Shown piece by piece: positions 1-8,646 of a DNA stretch of 64,000 nt. This stretch comes from Candidatus Bipolaricaulota bacterium (GTDB taxonomy: Bacteria > Bipolaricaulota > Bipolaricaulia > UBA7950 > UBA9294). A model generated the notes under the pieces. That model saw only the letters and a list, made by a program, of their open reading frames with translations, had not been told where the DNA came from and searched no databases. The position numbers were made by a program, and so were the translations under genes. Position 1 is the stretch's first letter, and the number at the start of each line of letters is the position of its first letter. The stretch is taken from positions 62,001-126,000 of the forward strand of contig JANQGM010000040.1 of NCBI GenBank assembly GCA_028277345.1, in the 5' to 3' direction.

Positions 1-2184
1 TTTGGCGCCCATGGGGCCCGTCGGCTCGTAGGATTCCACCAGAATGATGTCCATTGGAGGCACATCCAACATGCCGGGGATCTTGTAGTCAAAGAACGAA
101 GGATTGCGAACGCGCCCCTTGGAACTCAGGATCATTTCCTCAGTCAGCGCATAGCCGATGCCATTGACGATCGCGCCCTCCATTTGCCCCTCAGCCATGT
201 GGGGATTGATGGCGACGCCGCAATCCACGGCAGCCACGTAGTGGACGACCTTCACTTTCCCCGTCTCGGTGTTCACGGCCACCTCAGCGAAGTTCGCCAA
301 GAACGGTGGTGGCGATTCGGTCGGAACGCACGATGCTGTGGCTCCGATCTGGAACTGATCCGTCTCGTACATGGCTCGCTGGCAAACCCGGGCCAAGCTC
401 ACCTGATCCCCACTCGGATCGTGGACCGCATCATCGCGCAACTCAAGGCGCTCGGCCTCCGCCTTCAGCAGAGGCGCGGCCACGGCGCGAATCTGATCGC
501 GTACCTGTTCCGCCGCCTTTTGGACGGCCATCCCTGAGACGTACGTTGTCGATGAAGCATAGGCGCCAACATCAAACGGCGTATAGTCCGTGTCCGATGA
601 GGTCACGAGCATCTTCGTCAGTGGGACGCCGAGCACCTCGGCCGCGATTTGCGCCAGGATGGTGTCCGACCCGGTTCCTAGATCCGTGGCTCCGATCAAC
701 AGGTTGAAGGAGCCGTCCTCGTTCATCTTGATCGTGGCTGCCGCCATGTCGATTTCCGGGATTCCGGAGCCTTGCATCATGATCGACATGCCGACACCAT
801 GCACCCAAGGGCCGATTTTGAGGCGCTTCCCGCGCTTCTTTGCCCATCCGATCCGCTCGGCACCGATCTCGATACACCGCGGCAATTCGCAGCTCTTGAC
901 TGTCTGAGAGACCCCCTCACGTCCTTCGCCGAGCTTCTCGAAGATCGGCGACGTTTCGCCCACACGAATGTGGTTGAGCGTACGCAAGTCGATGGGATCC
1001 ATGTTCAACCGGACCGCCAGCTCATCCATCGCCATCTCAAGCGGGTAATAGCCCTGTGTGGCGCCGTATCCTCGATAGGCGCCTCCGACGGGAAGGTTGG
1101 TATAGATGGCTTGCCCGTAGAAATGGGCATGGGGCGCCTTGTTGTACAGCGGCAACGTCTTGGACCCGGTATTAGCCAACACCGTAAGTCCGTGCGACCC
1201 ATAGGCGCCGGTGTTCGAAGTGGCTTCCATTTCAATGGCATTGAGCCGTCCGTCCGAGTTCGCGCCGAGTTTCACGCGAACCCGCATCGGATGGCGCGTT
1301 CGGGATGCCGCGAACTCCTCCTGCCGCGATAGCGAGATCAAGGCGGGCTGGCCCGTACGCAGCGTGATCAATCCGACAATGTCCTCAAGCAGGATCTCTT
1401 GTTTGGTCCCGAATCCGCCGCCAATCCGCGGCTTGATGACGCGGATCTGCTGCATGGGGATGTCCAGCGTTTGCGCGACGATGCGCCGAACGTGGAACGG
1501 AACTTGGGTGCTTGTGCGCAGGACAAGGCGATTGGCGCTATCCAGATAGCTGAGGACAACGTGCGTCTCGATCGGCGTGTGTTGAGCATATTGCGTCTCG
1601 CACGTCATCTCGACGATTTCATCGGACTCGGCAAATCCAGCCGCCACGTCGCCGACATCGATGTCGACATCCGCCACGATGTTCCGACCTGCATCGTAGA
1701 TTCCGGTGGAGTCCGCTTCATCGTGAATCACGGGAGCGCCGTCGACTCGCGCTTCGTCGATGGCCAGCACCGCCGGCAACTCCTCGTAGTCGACGCGAAT
1801 GACCTTCAAGGCCGCTTCGGCAATCGCTTCGGATTCCGCTGCAACCGCGGCCACGCGATCGCCGACGAACCGCACCTTGTTCTCAAACATTCGCGTATCG
1901 TAGGGCGAGGGTTCAGGATACCCTTGACCCGCTGTCGTATGCCGCGTGGCCGGCGTATTCAGGTGGGTCAGCACGCAAACCACCCCGGGCATGGCTTCGG
2001 CGTCTCGCACGTCAATCGACGTGATCCGCGCGTGGGCATAGGGACTGCCCAAGATTTTGACATGCAGCGTGTTGGGCAACTGAAGATCGGCGACGAATTC
2101 CGGCTTGCCCGTAATCAAGGCCGTCCCATCGACCTTCCGCAAGTTTTTCCCAACCGTGACGAAGCGCTTCGGTCGATCAGCCAC
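1..2184 (-). CDS. xdhA: Xanthine dehydrogenase-type molybdopterin-binding subunit (partial, C-terminus beyond window)
   Basis: This is the catalytic large subunit of a molybdenum hydroxylase of the xanthine dehydrogenase family; 728 codons are visible. I read the frame by translating the complement. It shows the N-terminal a/b hammerhead domain, then cofactor-binding motifs GGGFGTKQEI, GAYRGYGATQG and GTGSDTI. The frame leaves the window at EPTGPMGAK, just before the place where the family carries its catalytic Glu (GxGE), so that residue cannot be checked. Start is a GTG at 2184, with another in-frame GTG at 2193; both overlap the 3' end of the [2Fe-2S] gene, which suggests translational coupling. 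It is the last visible gene of the nucleoside-uptake, adenine deaminase and hydroxylase operon. Substrate is most likely hypoxanthine/xanthine from context. The family also includes aldehyde and CO oxidases, so exact specificity is inferred. Confidence 0.9.
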   Translation of the reverse strand, partial: MADRPKRFVTVGKNLRKVDGTALITGKPEFVADLQLPNTLHVKILGSPYAHARITSIDVRDAEAMPGVVCVLTHLNTPATRHTTAGQGYPEPSPYDTRMFENKVRFVGDRVAAVAAESEAIAEAALKVIRVDYEELPAVLAIDEARVDGAPVIHDEADSTGIYDAGRNIVADVDIDVGDVAAGFAESDEIVEMTCETQYAQHTPIETHVVLSYLDSANRLVLRTSTQVPFHVRRIVAQTLDIPMQQIRVIKPRIGGGFGTKQEILLEDIVGLITLRTGQPALISLSRQEEFAASRTRHPMRVRVKLGANSDGRLNAIEMEATSNTGAYGSHGLTVLANTGSKTLPLYNKAPHAHFYGQAIYTNLPVGGAYRGYGATQGYYPLEMAMDELAVRLNMDPIDLRTLNHIRVGETSPIFEKLGEGREGVSQTVKSCELPRCIEIGAERIGWAKKRGKRLKIGPWVHGVGMSIMMQGSGIPEIDMAAATIKMNEDGSFNLLIGATDLGTGSDTILAQIAAEVLGVPLTKMLVTSSDTDYTPFDVGAYASSTTYVSGMAVQKAAEQVRDQIRAVAAPLLKAEAERLELRDDAVHDPSGDQVSLARVCQRAMYETDQFQIGATASCVPTESPPPFLANFAEVAVNTETGKVKVVHYVAAVDCGVAINPHMAEGQMEGAIVNGIGYALTEEMILSSKGRVRNPSFFDYKIPGMLDVPPMDIILVESYEPTGPMGAK

Positions 2185-2647
2185 GGGTCTCACCGCCCTT
2201 CATCCATTCCGCCGCGCGCTGCACGGCATTGACTTGTTTGACATACCCGGTGCATCGGCACAGATTGCCTGAGAGCGCCTCTCGGATTTCCGGCTCTGAG
2301 GGGTCGGGATTCCGAGACAGCAGATCGATCGTCGCCATCACCATCCCCGGCGTGCAATACCCGCATTGCACCGCTCCTTCCTGCAAGAACGCCTCTTGCA
2401 CAGGATGCAGCACTTCACCCGTCGCCAGTCCTTCGATCGTTAGGATCTCAGCGCCCTCCGCCTTCGCCGCAAAAACGAGACAGGAGTTGACGGCCCGGCC
2501 ATTGAACAGAACCGCGCATGCTCCGCAATCCCCGGCGCCGCATCCTTTCTTGACGCCCATATAGCCTTCGCGGCGCAAGACATCCAGGAGTTTCTCACCG
2601 GGATCGATTGTGAGCGTTCGTTTCTTCCCATTGATGGTCAACGTCAT
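2177..2647 (-). CDS. xdhC: Xanthine dehydrogenase-type [2Fe-2S] small subunit
   Basis: This 156-residue electron-transfer subunit carries the two [2Fe-2S] clusters that link the molybdenum centre to FAD. The plant-ferredoxin-type cluster ligands are visible as CGAGDCGAC followed by a distant Cys in VNSCL. The second cluster is in CGYCTPG and CRCTGY. The start is ATG at 2647, giving MTLTINGKK, the usual family N-terminus, preceded by GGGTGA. Upstream in-frame codons would add 33 residues overlapping the FAD-subunit gene and are not supported. It lies between the FAD subunit and the large subunit in the order FAD, Fe-S, Mo. A second gene of identical length (156 aa) lies at 16257. The subunit is cytoplasmic. 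Confidence 0.93.
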   Translation of the reverse strand: MTLTINGKKRTLTIDPGEKLLDVLRREGYMGVKKGCGAGDCGACAVLFNGRAVNSCLVFAAKAEGAEILTIEGLATGEVLHPVQEAFLQEGAVQCGYCTPGMVMATIDLLSRNPDPSEPEIREALSGNLCRCTGYVKQVNAVQRAAEWMKGGETRG

Positions 2648-2654
2648 CGTCACC

Positions 2655-3506
2655 CTATTCACCCGCCTTCTGTGCCATCCGCTGAAGGCACCGCCGGACG
2701 CCTGCTTTAGCCAAGATCCGGCGATAAGCGCCGCTTGCCCGGACATCGTCCCGAGCCGGGATGGATTCTGAGGCGACAGCCGCCGCCTTCTCGATGTCGC
2801 TCGCTGTCAGCGACGTTCCGGCAATCGCCGCCTCGACATCCGGTGAGCGCCGCGCGATATCGGGCGTTCCGCCGAGCACCACGCGAACGTTCGCGCACCC
2901 GTCATCCGACAGGGACATGCGGCAAGCACAATTCAGCATGCCCACATCAAATCCGGTTCGCACGAACTTCTCGAAGTCGATGTACGTTCGTTCTTCGAGG
3001 CGTGGGAGGCTAACCTCGGAGATGATGACTCGATCCATCGTGCCTCGGGATTCAAGCAGCGTCTCAAGCGCGGCTTCCTCGGGATGCCCGGAATACCGCC
3101 GAACCTGGGCATCCAAAGCCAGTAACAGCGTGATTACATCCGACCAGGGATGCGTGCTGGCCAGCGCGCCCCCAAGGGTGGCAGCGTTTCGCAACAGCGG
3201 CGAGGCCACTTGACGAAGCATGGTTACGAGAATCCCGCCTCCATAGGCTTGTGCCTGAGGGGACTCCAAGAGCTCCGTCAGGGTCACTCCCGCCCCAATC
3301 ACCAGGCCACCACCGTCGCGCGATTCAACCGACGTGCTCAGGAGGTGGCTGAGATCGATGAGTGTCGCCACCTCGGGCGGCGCGAACAACCCCACATCCA
3401 CGGCGCCTCCCACAAGTTTGGCCGTTTTCCCTTCCTCAGACAGCAACCTCCAAGCATCCTCCAAGCTCGCGGGGCGCTGATACGTTTTTATGTTTGACAC
3501 GGTCAC
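2655..3506 (-). CDS. xdhB: Xanthine dehydrogenase-type FAD-binding medium subunit
   Basis: This 283-residue protein matches the FAD-binding medium subunit of molybdenum hydroxylases (N-terminal FAD-binding fold, C-terminal CO-dehydrogenase-flavoprotein-type domain). The segments that normally contact FAD are altered: KLVGGAVDVGL replaces the usual AGGTDL-type loop, and LGGALASTHPWSD replaces the usual GGN..ASP..D loop seen intact in the paralogue at 17308. Flavin binding may therefore be weak or different. The GTG start at 3506 overlaps the adenine deaminase stop by 3 bases. A second GTG at 3500 has a better-spaced ribosome site (AGAGG) and may be the true start. The downstream gap to the Fe-S subunit is 7 bases. 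Confidence 0.85.
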   Translation of the reverse strand: MTVSNIKTYQRPASLEDAWRLLSEEGKTAKLVGGAVDVGLFAPPEVATLIDLSHLLSTSVESRDGGGLVIGAGVTLTELLESPQAQAYGGGILVTMLRQVASPLLRNAATLGGALASTHPWSDVITLLLALDAQVRRYSGHPEEAALETLLESRGTMDRVIISEVSLPRLEERTYIDFEKFVRTGFDVGMLNCACRMSLSDDGCANVRVVLGGTPDIARRSPDVEAAIAGTSLTASDIEKAAAVASESIPARDDVRASGAYRRILAKAGVRRCLQRMAQKAGE

Positions 3507-5326
3507 CTCTCTTCATTGGCCGGATTATCGTCATCCTCGAGCAATGGAACAATCTCAAACGTACGAACATCCACCAAACCTAAGTCCGTCAACCGCAGTT
3601 CTGGAATCACGGGAAGCGCCAGGAACAAGAACGACATCAGGGCATCGTCCACGCGGCATCCCAGAGCGCGCAATCCGGTCTGAAGCGCGTCCATCTCCAC
3701 GACCAAGTCTTCGATAGAAGCTTCGCTCATCAGCCCGGCGATCGGCAGGGGAATCTCGACCGTCTCGCCGCTTCCGCTGACCAAACAGAGTCCTCCCGCC
3801 ATGCGAACGACGCGATTGGCCGCCTCGGCCATCGAAGTTCGTTCCGTTCCCATCACAAGGAGATTGTGGCTGTCATGCGCAACCGTCGAGGCCAGCCCAT
3901 AGGGCTGCGTAATCCCATACCCGCGCACCAGGCCTTTTCCCATCCGAGCCGATCCCGTGTGCCGCTCGATGACGGCCAAGTAATTGATGTCGGAATCGTT
4001 CGGACGCTCGATTCGCCCATCCCGCACCGGCAGCGTTTGCCAGGTCATGCGCGTCAGCACCTGCGTCTCGACAATCTCGATCACGCGACAGCGTGCCTCG
4101 GAGTGATTCGATGGACCGGGAATGCAAAACTCGTCAGCTGTCAACGTTCGTGGAATGCAGACGCTGTTTCTTGCCATCGCCGGATACGCGAACGGCTGAC
4201 GCTCGGCCTTCGACACACCCAACTCCACAACCGTCTCTCCCGCCGCAATCACGTGATCGATGGACAAGGTGTTTAAGTCCGACACCACCAGCACATCCGC
4301 AAAACGTCCCGGTCCGATGCTTCCCACATCCTTCTCAACACCGAAATGCTCCGCAACGTTCAAGGTCGCCATTCGAATCGCGGCTAGGGGTTCAATGCCC
4401 TCTGCCATCGCGAGCCGAACGACATCATCGATGTGTCCTTTTCGAAGCAGCGTGTCGGGATGACGATCATCCGTGCATAGAAGCACCCGACGTGTATCCA
4501 GTCCCGCATCCAACAGCGCGCGCACCTGGGTCGCAACATTGTGTTCGGCGGACCCTTGACGGAGAATGGCCGCCATGCCTTGACGCACGCGAGCAATCAC
4601 GTCCTCAGCGCGCGTGCCTTCATGACAGTCCGACGGCCCACCGGCCACATAGGCATGAAAGGGCACACCCAAATCCGGAGATGCGTAGTGTCCGCCAACG
4701 GTACGGCGATGCTTGAGGGCTTCTGCAATCTCGGCATGCAATGCATCGTCGCCTGCGGCCACTCCAGGATAGTTCATCACCTCGCCCAATCCGATCACAC
4801 CGTCCCAAACAATGGCTTCGGCGACATCGGAAGGGCCGATCGACGCGCCCGTGGTTTCCAATCCCGGCGCGGCGGGCACACATGAGGGGATTTGAATGAA
4901 CAGCTGCATCAGCGTGTGCTTGGATTCGTCGAGCATCAAGCGAACGCCGTCCAATCCGAGGACATTGGCAATCTCATGCGGGTCGATGAAGGCGCCGGTT
5001 GTTCCATGGCGAAGCGCCGACGCCGCGAATTCGCGCACGACAAGCATTGAAGATTCCACGTGCACGTGCGCATCAAGGAGGCCGGGGACAAGGTAGTTAC
5101 CCTCGGCATCGAGAACCTGAGTTTCGGGGCCGACCAAATCGGGCCGATCGGGGCCGCAGTAGGCGATGCGGCTTCCCAGGATGGCGATGCACGTTTCGTC
5201 TAGGATTTCACCGGAATGGACATTGACCCAGCGTCCATTGCGAATCAGCAGATCCGCAGGCTTTCGTCCGGCGGCCACAGCGACCAGGTCTCGGGTAACG
5301 GCATAAAGAGGTTTTCGTTTCGGCAT
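3503..5326 (-). CDS. ade: Adenine deaminase
   Basis: This 607-residue amidohydrolase converts adenine to hypoxanthine and ammonia, feeding the hydroxylase encoded just downstream. The metal site HVHVESSM, the family motif DPHEIANVLG, and C-terminal HDSHNLLVMG and SGSGETVEIPLPIAGLMS segments are diagnostic of the Ade family. Length is typical (about 570-600). I chose ATG 5326 (MPKRKPLYAV). The longer frame to 5368 would begin inside a strong hairpin at 5337-5369. No clear Shine-Dalgarno precedes 5326, so translation may depend on reinitiation or on the hairpin. The 3' end overlaps the FAD-subunit start. Confidence 0.95.
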   Translation of the reverse strand: MPKRKPLYAVTRDLVAVAAGRKPADLLIRNGRWVNVHSGEILDETCIAILGSRIAYCGPDRPDLVGPETQVLDAEGNYLVPGLLDAHVHVESSMLVVREFAASALRHGTTGAFIDPHEIANVLGLDGVRLMLDESKHTLMQLFIQIPSCVPAAPGLETTGASIGPSDVAEAIVWDGVIGLGEVMNYPGVAAGDDALHAEIAEALKHRRTVGGHYASPDLGVPFHAYVAGGPSDCHEGTRAEDVIARVRQGMAAILRQGSAEHNVATQVRALLDAGLDTRRVLLCTDDRHPDTLLRKGHIDDVVRLAMAEGIEPLAAIRMATLNVAEHFGVEKDVGSIGPGRFADVLVVSDLNTLSIDHVIAAGETVVELGVSKAERQPFAYPAMARNSVCIPRTLTADEFCIPGPSNHSEARCRVIEIVETQVLTRMTWQTLPVRDGRIERPNDSDINYLAVIERHTGSARMGKGLVRGYGITQPYGLASTVAHDSHNLLVMGTERTSMAEAANRVVRMAGGLCLVSGSGETVEIPLPIAGLMSEASIEDLVVEMDALQTGLRALGCRVDDALMSFLFLALPVIPELRLTDLGLVDVRTFEIVPLLEDDDNPANEER

Positions 5327-5336
5327 GGGATAGAGT

Positions 5337-5369
5337 GTTGCGGCCATTCGCTTAGCGAATGGCCGCAAC
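5337..5369. other. Perfect 15-bp inverted repeat between binding-protein and adenine deaminase genes
   Basis: Arms GTTGCGGCCATTCGC and its exact complement flank a 3-base loop. The repeat sits 9 bases after the binding-protein stop (minus-strand sense) and 11 bases before the ade ATG. No U-run follows on either strand. It therefore looks like an intercistronic mRNA-stabilising hairpin rather than a terminator, which would fit a binding protein made in excess over the downstream enzymes. Confidence 0.85.
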
Positions 5370-5377
5370 CACAGATG

Positions 5378-6544
5378 CTATTCGGGCTCGTTCGGCCATG
5401 GGCCGACGATGTTTTCGAACGCCCACTCCATGGTGATCAGAGAGTCGACGGACAACCAGAAACCAGCGCGCACGACCTCATTTCCATTGCGGTCCGAGAT
5501 CGGCCCCTGGAACGGATCGAACGTCACACCAGGATCGGAGAACTGTGCCAACCGGATGTTGTGAAGGTCATAGGCGGAGATCATCCCAAAAGTGGGATCA
5601 TCGATCATGTACGCCTTCAAGTCATCGATGTACAGCGGATTGATGGGAACACCAGGCGCGGCTTCCGGGAAGACGGCACCCTGGGTCATCAGCCACCAAT
5701 AGTCGATATGCTGCAGGTTGCTCGTGGTGTACGTGCCTTCGTAGATCTTCGTGAGGAAATCAACGTAGATCTTGCCCCAGTCGATGGCCTGCCCGGAAAC
5801 GACATAGTCCGGTGCGAACTGATACATCTGCGAGCCATAATGCCCGAAGCTCAGCATCTCGTTTTCAGCCGCCACCTGGACAACGGTGGGAGAGTCTTCG
5901 GTAAACGCGAAGACATCGCATCCATCCGCGATCAACGCATTCGTCGCTTCGGTCGCTGCCCCCGGATCGAACCACGAGTAAATCCACTTGACGTGCACTT
6001 CAGCATCCGGATTGGCTGCCTTGACGCCCAAGGCGTAGGCGTTCATGTGGCGCTTGACTTCCGGAATTGGGAACGCGCCGACATAGGCGACCTTATTCGT
6101 TTCGGTAAGTGCCCCAGCGATCAAACCGTTGAGATAGTAGACCTGATAAAAGTCACCCATGTAGGACATCATATTGGGCGCGCGTTTGAATCCAGAGGCG
6201 TGTCCAAAGAAGACGTCCGGATAGCGCAGAGCGGCGTCCAGCGTTCCATCCATGAACCCGAAGCTCGTGGTGAGAATGACGTTGCAGCCGTGCAATGCAA
6301 TCAAGTCGTCGATCACGGGCCCTTCTTGTCCCTCAGCGACGGATTCGACAATCACTGTGCTGGCAAATGGAAGCGCCTCGACGTCCTCACGTCCTTCATT
6401 GTGCGAATAGGTCCAACCAAAGTCACCGATCGGGCCGACGTAGATGAACCCGACCTTCAGATCTTCGCCGGGTTCGTAGGCCGCAACAACGCCCCCAACA
6501 AGTGCTAGGATGAGCATTGCCGCAATCACAACTCGTTTATTCAC
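5378..6544 (-). CDS. BMP-family nucleoside ABC transporter substrate-binding protein
   Basis: This 388-residue periplasmic binding protein belongs to the BMP/PnrA family, which binds purine nucleosides. It begins with a Sec signal peptide (a hydrophobic stretch after MNKRVV, cleavage likely at VVAA/YEPG). No lipobox Cys is present, unlike many BMP lipoproteins, which points to a soluble periplasmic protein. The first strand KVGFIYVGPIGDFGWTYSHNEG is characteristic of the family. The start is GTG 6544, preceded by GGAGGTAGCA; the longer frame to 6586 lacks such a site. It follows the two permease genes and precedes adenine deaminase, so the ligand is likely a purine nucleoside or base. Confidence 0.9.
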   Translation of the reverse strand: MNKRVVIAAMLILALVGGVVAAYEPGEDLKVGFIYVGPIGDFGWTYSHNEGREDVEALPFASTVIVESVAEGQEGPVIDDLIALHGCNVILTTSFGFMDGTLDAALRYPDVFFGHASGFKRAPNMMSYMGDFYQVYYLNGLIAGALTETNKVAYVGAFPIPEVKRHMNAYALGVKAANPDAEVHVKWIYSWFDPGAATEATNALIADGCDVFAFTEDSPTVVQVAAENEMLSFGHYGSQMYQFAPDYVVSGQAIDWGKIYVDFLTKIYEGTYTTSNLQHIDYWWLMTQGAVFPEAAPGVPINPLYIDDLKAYMIDDPTFGMISAYDLHNIRLAQFSDPGVTFDPFQGPISDRNGNEVVRAGFWLSVDSLITMEWAFENIVGPWPNEPE

Positions 6545-6631
6545 TGCTACCTCCTTGGACCGGTACAACCTTTTGTCAATCCTCATCAGCTGGAAAGGGA
6601 AAATGTCGTATGTCTGAGCACCACCTCCTCG

Positions 6632-7561
6632 TTAGTCCTCCCCGCGAGTGTACGGCAACGTCAGCGCGGACGGTGCCCCCATCCGCTTCTGCAACGTCCC
6701 TCGCGAAACAATGATCAACACCAAAATCGCCAGCAAATAGGGCATGGCCTTGAGCAATTCTGGCGGAAGCCACGCCTGAAGCCGGAAAGACAGCACACGC
6801 ATCGCGGCAAAGAAGAAAGCGCCAACCAGTCCGTAGAGTGGATTCCAGAACGCGAAGATCGTAAGCGCAATCACAATCCAACCCAGTCCCGCCGTCATGC
6901 CCCCGGACCACGCTGTGCGATAGGCAACCGACCAATAGGCACCAGCAAACCCAGCCAGCACGCCCCCAACCATGACACAGAGATAACGCACGAGCGGCAC
7001 GCGAATCCCCAGAGAATCCGCCGTCGCCGGATCCTCACCCACAGCCCGAATGCTTATCCCCATTCGGGTTTTGAACAAGACGAGCCAGCCCAACACAGCA
7101 ATTCCGATCGCGATGTACGTCATCGGGCTCTGGTTCTCAAACAGCGCAGGCCCAAGAACTGGGATACTCGACAGTACGGGAACATCGATCCGACCAAGCT
7201 TGCTCCATAACGGGAAACCTTCATAGGCTCTGCCGATCACTCCGGACAGCCCCGTTCCCAGCATCGTGAGCGCAAGCCCGGAGACAACCTGATTCGCGCG
7301 TAGCGTGATGCTCGCAAAAGCATGAACTAATGAGAACGCGCCACCGACAAGCCCGGCGATCAGTATCCCAAGCCACGGATTTCCCGACCCCATCGAGATC
7401 GCAAACCCTGTTAGCGCGCCCATCAGCATCATGCCCTCGACACCGAGATTCAGCACACCGGAACGCTCCGCATAGATTTCCCCGACCGTTGCCAACAGCA
7501 GAGGCGTGCCAAATGCGAGCGCCCGGCTGATGGTCTCAATAACCCAAGACTCCCAGCTCAT
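6632..7561 (-). CDS. Nucleoside ABC transporter permease (second subunit)
   Basis: This 309-residue integral membrane permease is of the BPD_transp_2 type (YufQ/NupC-like). It is highly hydrophobic with about eight to nine predicted membrane spans. Family segments visible are ERSGVLNLGVEGMMLMGA near residue 33 and a C-terminal LLAILVLIIVSRG helix. Its ATG overlaps the end of the preceding permease by 4 bases, which suggests the two subunits are made in equal amounts and form a heterodimeric channel. It is followed by the binding-protein gene after 87 bases. It acts in the inner membrane with the ATPase at 8643. Confidence 0.92.
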   Translation of the reverse strand: MSWESWVIETISRALAFGTPLLLATVGEIYAERSGVLNLGVEGMMLMGALTGFAISMGSGNPWLGILIAGLVGGAFSLVHAFASITLRANQVVSGLALTMLGTGLSGVIGRAYEGFPLWSKLGRIDVPVLSSIPVLGPALFENQSPMTYIAIGIAVLGWLVLFKTRMGISIRAVGEDPATADSLGIRVPLVRYLCVMVGGVLAGFAGAYWSVAYRTAWSGGMTAGLGWIVIALTIFAFWNPLYGLVGAFFFAAMRVLSFRLQAWLPPELLKAMPYLLAILVLIIVSRGTLQKRMGAPSALTLPYTRGED

Positions 7562-8646
7562 GCCACCTCCCGCCTGGCCCCAATGCGGACCCGATACCGG
7601 ATGAACAATTCACTGCCGATCAGCATGAAGAGAATCACGCCGTTGAACACGTCCACAAGCTCGAACGGCAACCCAAGCGAGACCTTGATCACATCGCCGC
7701 CCCGCATGATGACGCCAAACAGAAACGAGGTTAGGATGGCTGCAAGCGGATTTCTCCGTGCAAGCCAGGCCACGATGATGGCGGTATACCCATATCCCAG
7801 AGAGATCTGCTCAGGACTGAGAAGCATGTGATGGATACCCGCTACCTCACCAACGCCGGCTACTCCGGCCAGTCCACCGGAGATCATCATGGCGAGCAAC
7901 GTGATCTTGGTCTGACTAATGCCGGAGTACTTGGCAGCATCCGGATTTTCTCCAACCACTCGAATCTCAAACCCCACGCGAGTTCGTTTGACAAGCACGA
8001 AGAGCAGGATGGCTGCGAAGACACCAATGGCGAGTGTGGGCCAGTGAATGCGTGTGCCCGCGATCACCGGAAGACTCGCAGCTGCGGAGAATCTGTCCGT
8101 ATAGGCGAATCCGCGCTGGGTGGGCCCCTTCCACGGACCATACACCAGCCACTCGACCAGTGCGATCGCTACATAGTTCAATAGCAACGTCGTAATAACG
8201 TCATTGATGCCCAACTTGACCTTCAAGTAGGCCGGCCCCATTCCCCAGAGTGCACCCGCCGCGAACCCTGCGATGAACATGGCCGGAATCATCAGAATCT
8301 CAGGAATTCCGGAGAAGAGCGCCACTCCGGTCGCGGCCACCGTGCCCACAAGCAGCTGACCTTCTGCACCGATGTTCCAGAACAACGCACGGAAGGCGAC
8401 CGTGAGTCCAACGCCAATCACGAGCAGCGGAATCATCCGACGAATCGTCTCGGTGATCCCCAACTTGCTCCCCAAGGCGCCGCGAATGATGTCTCCATAG
8501 GCACGAATCGGCGAAACCCCAAAAAGCCGGAAGAGCAATCCTGCCAGCAGTAGGGCTAGAACAATCGCACTGATCGAGATCGCGAAGATCGTCCACGGAG
8601 AAATCGACGATCGCCGCTCCACCTGGATCCAAGAAGGCATCCTCAT
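7558..8646 (-). CDS. Nucleoside ABC transporter permease (first subunit)
   Basis: This 362-residue inner-membrane permease (YufP/NupB-like) is the partner of the subunit at 6632. The N-terminus has a membrane span after residue 15. The conserved permease segment LFWNIGAEGQLLVGT lies near residue 90, followed by further hydrophobic helices. Its start overlaps the ATPase stop by 4 bases and its stop overlaps the next permease start by 4 bases, so ATPase and permeases are translationally coupled. Assignment to purine nucleoside transport rests on the BMP-type binding protein and the purine genes in the same operon. Confidence 0.92.
   Translation of the reverse strand: MRMPSWIQVERRSSISPWTIFAISISAIVLALLLAGLLFRLFGVSPIRAYGDIIRGALGSKLGITETIRRMIPLLVIGVGLTVAFRALFWNIGAEGQLLVGTVAATGVALFSGIPEILMIPAMFIAGFAAGALWGMGPAYLKVKLGINDVITTLLLNYVAIALVEWLVYGPWKGPTQRGFAYTDRFSAAASLPVIAGTRIHWPTLAIGVFAAILLFVLVKRTRVGFEIRVVGENPDAAKYSGISQTKITLLAMMISGGLAGVAGVGEVAGIHHMLLSPEQISLGYGYTAIIVAWLARRNPLAAILTSFLFGVIMRGGDVIKVSLGLPFELVDVFNGVILFMLIGSELFIRYRVRIGARREVA

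Noticed and set aside
1399-2232. Plus-strand open frame of 277 codons at the left edge
   Set aside because: It is antisense to the molybdopterin-binding subunit, whose frame is open to the window edge and carries cofactor motifs.
5337-5369. Rho-independent terminator inside the purine operon
   Set aside because: The stem is strong but no U-run follows on either strand, and the next gene is co-directional 11 bases later.
5216-6508. Long plus-strand open frame of 430 codons
   Set aside because: It lies antisense to the BMP binding-protein gene, which has a signal peptide, family motifs and a ribosome site. The frame has no recognisable motif.
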